From the NCBI RefSeq assembly GCF_016612545.1, contig NZ_JAENRY010000026.1, positions 1-46,046 on the forward strand: 46,046 nucleotides of DNA, written 5' to 3'. Source of the stretch: Streptomyces sp. MBT65 (GTDB taxonomy: Bacteria > Actinomycetota > Actinomycetes > Streptomycetales > Streptomycetaceae). Shown in pieces: positions 41,690 to 46,046 of the stretch. Position numbers and translations under genes: made by a program. Within the stretch, counting starts at the first letter, position 1. Every line of letters begins with the position of its first letter. The notes under the pieces are model-generated. The model worked only from the letters and a program-made list of their open reading frames with translations, made no database searches and had not been told where the DNA came from.

Positions 41690-42693
41690 TGCCCGCTGCT
41701 GAAGGGTTCTGGATGGATCCACCGCATGGCAACAGTGCCGTCGAGCAAGCCATCCTGGCCGTTCTCACCGGCGCTTCGATCGCAGAGGCCGCCGCACGAG
41801 TGGGCTCGTCCGCGGATCGCCTTACGGAGGCCGCCGCGCGATACCGCGCGGCCGGGCGAGCCGCCCTCGACGCACAACCCGAACTGTCCCGGGGGCACCA
41901 GGTGAACATCGAGTTCGCCGACTACTCGACTGCCGAGCGCGTCTTCGGCGCCTACCTCCTACCGCTCTTGCAGCAAGAGACTGAGACCGGGACGCTCGTC
42001 GCGTGGTGGTTCGTCCGCAAGCACCCCTGCTGGCGCCTTCGCGTTACCCCCGGCCCGCCCACGACCATCGACGGTGGGACGAAGCCGATCAGCACGGCCC
42101 TCGACAACGCGGTCTCGCAAGGCGTGGTCACGCGCTGGTGGCCGTCCCTGTACGAGCCCGAAACCACTGCCTTCGGAGGTCCGATCGGCATGGACATAGC
42201 CCATGACATGTTCCACACGGACAGCGTCGGCGTCCTTGACTACCTCCACCGCGACAACACAGACGACCGCGGACGTCTCGATTCTAAGGCAACCTCGCTC
42301 CTCGTCATCAGCCTCCTCCTCCGCGCCGCCCACCAGGAATGGAGCGAGCAGGGCGATGTCTGGGCACGCGTCGAAGCAGCGCGCCCCCTCCCCGACGACG
42401 TCCCTGTCGAGCGTGTCACCGCCATGACCGGCGCAATGCACCGGCTCCTCACAATCGATGCCGTGCCCGCCCTCGCGCCCGGTGGTCCGCTCGCCCCTAC
42501 GGCCGAATGGATCGCCGGATTTGAACGCGGTGGCCGTGCCCTCGGCCACTGCGGACGGGAAGGACAACTCACCCTCGGAACACGCAGCATCCTGGCCCGG
42601 CACATCCTCTTCCACTGGAATCGCATGGGCTTTACCACCCGCCAACAAGCCATCTGGGCACACGCGGCAAGAGAGACGATCCTCCGAAATTGA
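41689..42693 (+). CDS. Stand-alone thiopeptide-type/SpaB_C elimination-domain protein
   Basis: A 334-aa protein. VAWWFVRKHPCWRLRVTPGP is the signature of the thiopeptide-type bacteriocin biosynthesis domain (related to LanB C-terminal domains). The end HILFHWNRMGFTTRQQAIWA also fits the family. LanB here already has such a domain, so this copy may assist elimination, act on tRNA-linked intermediates, or carry out another modification. ATG overlaps the lanC stop. It is the last gene of the coupled run; no transporter or protease follows. Confidence 0.88.
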   Translation: MPAAEGFWMDPPHGNSAVEQAILAVLTGASIAEAAARVGSSADRLTEAAARYRAAGRAALDAQPELSRGHQVNIEFADYSTAERVFGAYLLPLLQQETETGTLVAWWFVRKHPCWRLRVTPGPPTTIDGGTKPISTALDNAVSQGVVTRWWPSLYEPETTAFGGPIGMDIAHDMFHTDSVGVLDYLHRDNTDDRGRLDSKATSLLVISLLLRAAHQEWSEQGDVWARVEAARPLPDDVPVERVTAMTGAMHRLLTIDAVPALAPGGPLAPTAEWIAGFERGGRALGHCGREGQLTLGTRSILARHILFHWNRMGFTTRQQAIWAHAARETILRN

Positions 42694-42857
42694 CCGCGCG
42701 CTCCCCGACCCACGTCTCTACCCCGCTTGGCTATTGGCCTCCATCCACAGGACACACCACCGAGCACTGAACGTAAGACCATATTGACGTTTGGTCACGA
42801 GAGAGGGCAGCCTGCGGGATGCGGTACATGAGGCCGCGCTTCCCAGAGAGGACTCCT

Positions 42858-45266
42858 GTGGCCATTGCGCCGACCCAAGAGCAGCAGGCCGCCCGCGAGT
42901 TATTCGCCTCGGGCCGGGATCTGGCCTTGGTCGCTGGGGCCGGAACCGGCAAGACTTCCACGCTGATCCTGATGGGCGCCGCCACACGTAAACGTGGGCT
43001 GTACGTCGCCTTCAACCGGTCGATCGCCGACGACGCGCGCGGACGTTTCGGGCCGAACGTGGAATGCCGCACCGCGCATTCCCTCGCCTTCCAGGCAGTG
43101 GGGCATCACTATCGCGAGCGCCTCAACAACTCGGCGCGCATCCCCGCCAAGTACACCGCCCAGATGCTGGGCATCACCCGCGACTTGGACGTCAATTCCC
43201 GCCGTATCAAAGTCAATCACCAGGCACGCCTCGTGATGGGCATGATCCGGAGGTTCTGCTACACGACCGACCGACAGGTCATGGCGCGCCACATGGAGTG
43301 GGTCAACGGCCTCGACGACCAGGCACAAGAGTTCCTCGCGCGCACTCTGCTGCCCTATGCGCATCGGGCCTGGCAGGACATCTGCTCCGTCTCGGGCAAG
43401 CTGCGGTTCGAGCACGATCACTACATGAAGTTGTGGGCGATGACCGAGCCGGTGCTGCCCACCGACTTCGTCCTGCTCGACGAGGCCCAGGACACCAACC
43501 CCGTCCTGGAGGAGGTCTTCCTCGCCCAGGAGGCACAGCGGATCTGCGTCGGTGACCCGGCCCAGCAGATCTACGGATGGCGCAGCGCGCGGGACGTGAT
43601 GACCGGCTTTCCCGCCGATCACCTCCACCTCACCCAGTCCTTCCGCTTCGGTCCGGTAATCGCCACGGTGGCCAACCGCTGGCTCAGGCACGCCGAGTCC
43701 GAGATGCAGCTCACCGGGCACGGCCCCAGCTCCTCCCGCATCGACAAGCTGGCGCACCCGGACGCGGTGTTGTGCCGAGGCAACGCCGACGCCATGCAAG
43801 AGGTCCTGGCCTTCCTGGAGCTGGGCATCCCAGTGGCACTGACCGGCGGCGGCAGCGCACTCCACCGCATCGCGGAAGCCGCTATGGAGTTGAAGGCCGG
43901 AAAGCGCACCAGCCACCCCGAGCTGTTCCTGTTCAGCTCCTGGGGCGAGGTGCAGGAGTACGCCGAGCAGGACAAGGCCGCCCAAGACCTCAAAGCCATC
44001 GTGCAGCTGGTGGACACCTACGGTCCTGACCAGATCATCTCCGCGGTGGACCGGCTTTCCCCCGAGCAGGACGCGAAGGTCACCGTGTCCACCGCCCACA
44101 AGGCCAAGGGCCGTGAGTGGTCTTCAGTCCGGATCGGCAAGGGCTTCATGGCTCCCTCTGTCGACGACGACGGCCTGCAGCGTCCGCTGAACTCCAGCGA
44201 GGCCCGCCTGATCTACGTCGCGGTCACCCGCGCCCGCCACCAGTTGGACATCGACGGGATCACCTGGATCGACGCGTACGAGACCTCCATGGCCGGCGCA
44301 GGCCAGGACGGCACCGTGGCCGGGCGACCGATGATCGAGCTGAGCCTGACCGGCCAGTTGAAGTACGACACCTCGCCCATCTCGGAGTTCATGGCGCACC
44401 GCCTCCCCTACAGCGAAAACCTGGTGCGCGACTACCTGGGCCGCATCGCTCGCCTTCCGCAGCCCGTCCAGCCCATCGACGTACAGCATCCGAACTGGTC
44501 GGCACTCGGCCACGCCATCGACTACCGACTGCGTCTGTCGCTCGGTGGACGGCTCGGGCCCGCTGTGACCCTTGGCGTCTGGGCTCTTGACGGCGCTGAG
44601 TCTCTTCGCGGGGCCCCTGGGCCGGAGAGCCGGAAGGCCCTGCACGCTGCGGGACAGCAGCTTCTGGCCGCCGTCGACGCCTACCTCGCCGCCCCGCGAA
44701 GCATGGACGACGACGCACTTACCCGGCTGTGCTTCGTCGCCGGGTTCTTCGAGGACATCGCCCGCACCGGTCAGATCCGCCGATTCAGCATGCTCGCCGG
44801 GGCCAGCCCCGCGACCAACCTGGACGACCTCACAGGTGCTGTCCCCACGTACGTACTCGACGATATCGGCCAGCAAATGCGGCTCGCCACCAGCCCCTTC
44901 GCCGACTTCCGCGGTCTGCCGCCCAAGGCCCGCGTCTGCGGTCCGGTGTTCACCGGCAGCCGCGACATCGGAGGAGCCGACGCCGACTACATCCTCGACG
45001 GCCTCCTGCTGGACTGCAAAGCCACCAAAGACCCTCGCCGTCTGGGCCGCGACGAGATCTACCAGATCGCCGGATACCTGCTCCTCGACTACGACGACCA
45101 GTACGGCATCGACCACGTCGGCCTCTACCTTTCCCGCCAGGGCGGCCTGATCACGTGGGAGGTGGGTGAGTTTCTCCGACGGCTCGGCGGCGACGCTCCG
45201 CTCCGACAGTTGCGTGACCAGTTCCGCCTGCATCTACGCAGCGCAGGCCGGAATCAGAAGCCGTAG
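42858..45266 (+). CDS. UvrD/Rep-like SF1 helicase fused to a PD-(D/E)XK nuclease domain
   Basis: An 802-aa protein. Helicase motifs: Q-motif TQEQQAAREL, Walker A AGAGTGKTS (Lys32), Walker B LLDEAQDTNP, GDPAQQIYGWRSA, STAHKAKGREWSSV and YVAVTRARHQLDID. The final 200 residues resemble RecB/Cas4-type nucleases: Asp708/Asp710 in GGADADYILDGLLLDCK, catalytic Asp719 and Lys721, and Gln736 in QIAGYLLL. Each activity seems intact. GTG at 42858 follows AGAGAGGA; ATG at 42819 would add 13 residues. It begins 164 bp after the lanthipeptide genes and is 56 bp before an unknown gene. A defence or DNA-repair role is possible. Confidence 0.85.
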   Translation: MAIAPTQEQQAARELFASGRDLALVAGAGTGKTSTLILMGAATRKRGLYVAFNRSIADDARGRFGPNVECRTAHSLAFQAVGHHYRERLNNSARIPAKYTAQMLGITRDLDVNSRRIKVNHQARLVMGMIRRFCYTTDRQVMARHMEWVNGLDDQAQEFLARTLLPYAHRAWQDICSVSGKLRFEHDHYMKLWAMTEPVLPTDFVLLDEAQDTNPVLEEVFLAQEAQRICVGDPAQQIYGWRSARDVMTGFPADHLHLTQSFRFGPVIATVANRWLRHAESEMQLTGHGPSSSRIDKLAHPDAVLCRGNADAMQEVLAFLELGIPVALTGGGSALHRIAEAAMELKAGKRTSHPELFLFSSWGEVQEYAEQDKAAQDLKAIVQLVDTYGPDQIISAVDRLSPEQDAKVTVSTAHKAKGREWSSVRIGKGFMAPSVDDDGLQRPLNSSEARLIYVAVTRARHQLDIDGITWIDAYETSMAGAGQDGTVAGRPMIELSLTGQLKYDTSPISEFMAHRLPYSENLVRDYLGRIARLPQPVQPIDVQHPNWSALGHAIDYRLRLSLGGRLGPAVTLGVWALDGAESLRGAPGPESRKALHAAGQQLLAAVDAYLAAPRSMDDDALTRLCFVAGFFEDIARTGQIRRFSMLAGASPATNLDDLTGAVPTYVLDDIGQQMRLATSPFADFRGLPPKARVCGPVFTGSRDIGGADADYILDGLLLDCKATKDPRRLGRDEIYQIAGYLLLDYDDQYGIDHVGLYLSRQGGLITWEVGEFLRRLGGDAPLRQLRDQFRLHLRSAGRNQKP

Positions 45267-45322
45267 CGCCGAGGTTCCCCACCAACCCGACCACGACCAG
45301 CAGACACCCGGGGAGAATCCGA

Positions 45323-46003
45323 ATGAGCAAGGACCCAGCCGACCTCCAGCACGAGGAACGCATCGTCTGGACAGAGGACATCGCCAGATTCGACTACGTG
45401 CGTGAGTCCCTCACCACCGACGCCGGCACGCGGGCACGCCCGGTTTCCTGGCACGGAGCCGGTCGCCGAGTCGGATACTCGACCCTCAAGCGCGACGCCC
45501 CAAGCAACGACATGGCTGGCAGGTTCACCAGACGAATCTTCTGGATCAAAGAGCACGACCGCTCCGAACGCCCCGACGGGGTCTACAAGGACGCCACTCC
45601 CAGCGAGGGTGTGGACCCCCGAACCGTCGCCCCCGGAGTCTGGGGTGAGGTCACAGAACGGGCCTGGGGCGGCCCACTTCCTGTCCCGTCGGACACACCG
45701 ATCTCCGCCACACAGCAAGAAGCGAAGGAGCGCGTACGCCAGCCCGCCCAGCCTGGGCCATCGCAATCGGCAGCGGCCTCCTTCAAGGAGACGCGCGCTG
45801 TTGAACAGGGCGTGACGAAAGCCTTCGCCGACTGGCTCTACCTGCACGAGGTGAGCGTGCCGGAAACCCTTGGGGCTGCTGTCGGCGAGGAGTTCAAGCG
45901 CTGGCTGTGGGCCAACAACGAGGAGCTGATAGCCGCCATCGCCAACGCCGTGGCCCGGCAGACCACGCTCCCGAAGCAGCCGCCCTCCACAAACGAGCAA
46001 TGA
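45323..46003 (+). CDS. Unrecognised protein paired with the helicase-nuclease
   Basis: A 226-aa protein, no family recognised. The N-terminal 100 residues contain charged and aromatic segments (EERIVWTEDIARFDYVRESL, SNDMAGRFTRRIFWIKEHDR). A Pro/Ser/Gln-rich middle (about 125-155) looks disordered. The C-terminus is helical (TKAFADWLYLHEVSVPETLG, GEEFKRWLWANNEELIAAIA). GGGGAGA precedes the ATG. The 56-bp spacing and shared strand suggest co-transcription with the helicase-nuclease gene. The stop is 43 bp before the window end. Confidence 0.7.
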   Translation: MSKDPADLQHEERIVWTEDIARFDYVRESLTTDAGTRARPVSWHGAGRRVGYSTLKRDAPSNDMAGRFTRRIFWIKEHDRSERPDGVYKDATPSEGVDPRTVAPGVWGEVTERAWGGPLPVPSDTPISATQQEAKERVRQPAQPGPSQSAAASFKETRAVEQGVTKAFADWLYLHEVSVPETLGAAVGEEFKRWLWANNEELIAAIANAVARQTTLPKQPPSTNEQ

Positions 46004-46046
46004 TCGAGCCAGCAGTTGTCGACTGAGAGGGCGGTATGTGACGTGA

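Overview
The window is high-GC actinobacterial DNA, almost certainly Streptomyces. The left end has a dnaX - SRP RNA - tRNA-Ser(GGA) arrangement familiar from Streptomyces chromosomes. GTG and TTG starts are common, third codon positions are GC-rich, and lineage-typical families appear (DUF317, an NsdA-like TPR regulator, FxLD lanthipeptide genes). All names rest on reading the sequence and recalled family signatures; no database search was run.

Layout. (1) 1-1.77 kb: core chromosome, with the 5' part of dnaX (minus strand, running off the window), ffs, tRNA-Ser and a terminator. (2) 1.86-15.5 kb: a metal and arsenic resistance island. A leftward run (arsC, trxB, trxA, FAD-disulfide reductase, ArsR-arsenate reductase fusion, second arsC) diverges from arsR plus an aquaporin gene. 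Next come a P1B-4 metal ATPase with an SmtB-type sensor, a 2Fe-2S thioredoxin-like ferredoxin gene with an apparent frameshift, a TauE/SafE permease, and an organoarsenical block (CVC-type arsR, ArsO-like flavoprotein, ArsI-like C-As lyase, MFS exporter). No ArsB or Acr3 arsenite pump is visible; the aquaporin and MFS protein are the candidate exits.

(3) 15.5-27.6 kb: an integrated mobile element. Leftward int, xis and an XRE-type regulator gene face a rightward replication and mobilisation block across an operator-rich gap. That block holds a DnaB-like helicase, an iteron-like repeat cluster, a membrane protein, MobC, a HUH relaxase, two unknown genes, a DciA (DUF721) homologue and a second DnaB. 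Two helicases, their loader family and iterons together suggest self-directed replication. Both helicase genes have a GC-rich hairpin in the leader. The resistance island lies between tRNA-Ser and int, so it may be cargo, but no second copy of the tRNA 3' end was found in the window.

(4) 27.6-33.5 kb: mixed accessory genes (DUF4145 protein, lipoprotein, zinc-ribbon-like protein, DUF317 protein, possible transglutaminase-fold protein, NAD-dependent epimerase family protein). (5) 33.5-42.7 kb: an FxLD class I lanthipeptide cluster, with a TPR regulator and an anti-sigma-like ATPase upstream, then an FxLD-system methyltransferase, a 63-aa precursor with four core cysteines, full-length LanB, LanC and a stand-alone SpaB_C-type protein in a coupled run. 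No transporter or leader protease is in view. (6) 42.8-46.0 kb: a UvrD-like helicase fused to a PD-(D/E)XK nuclease domain, followed by an unrecognised 226-aa gene, a candidate two-gene nucleic-acid processing or defence unit.
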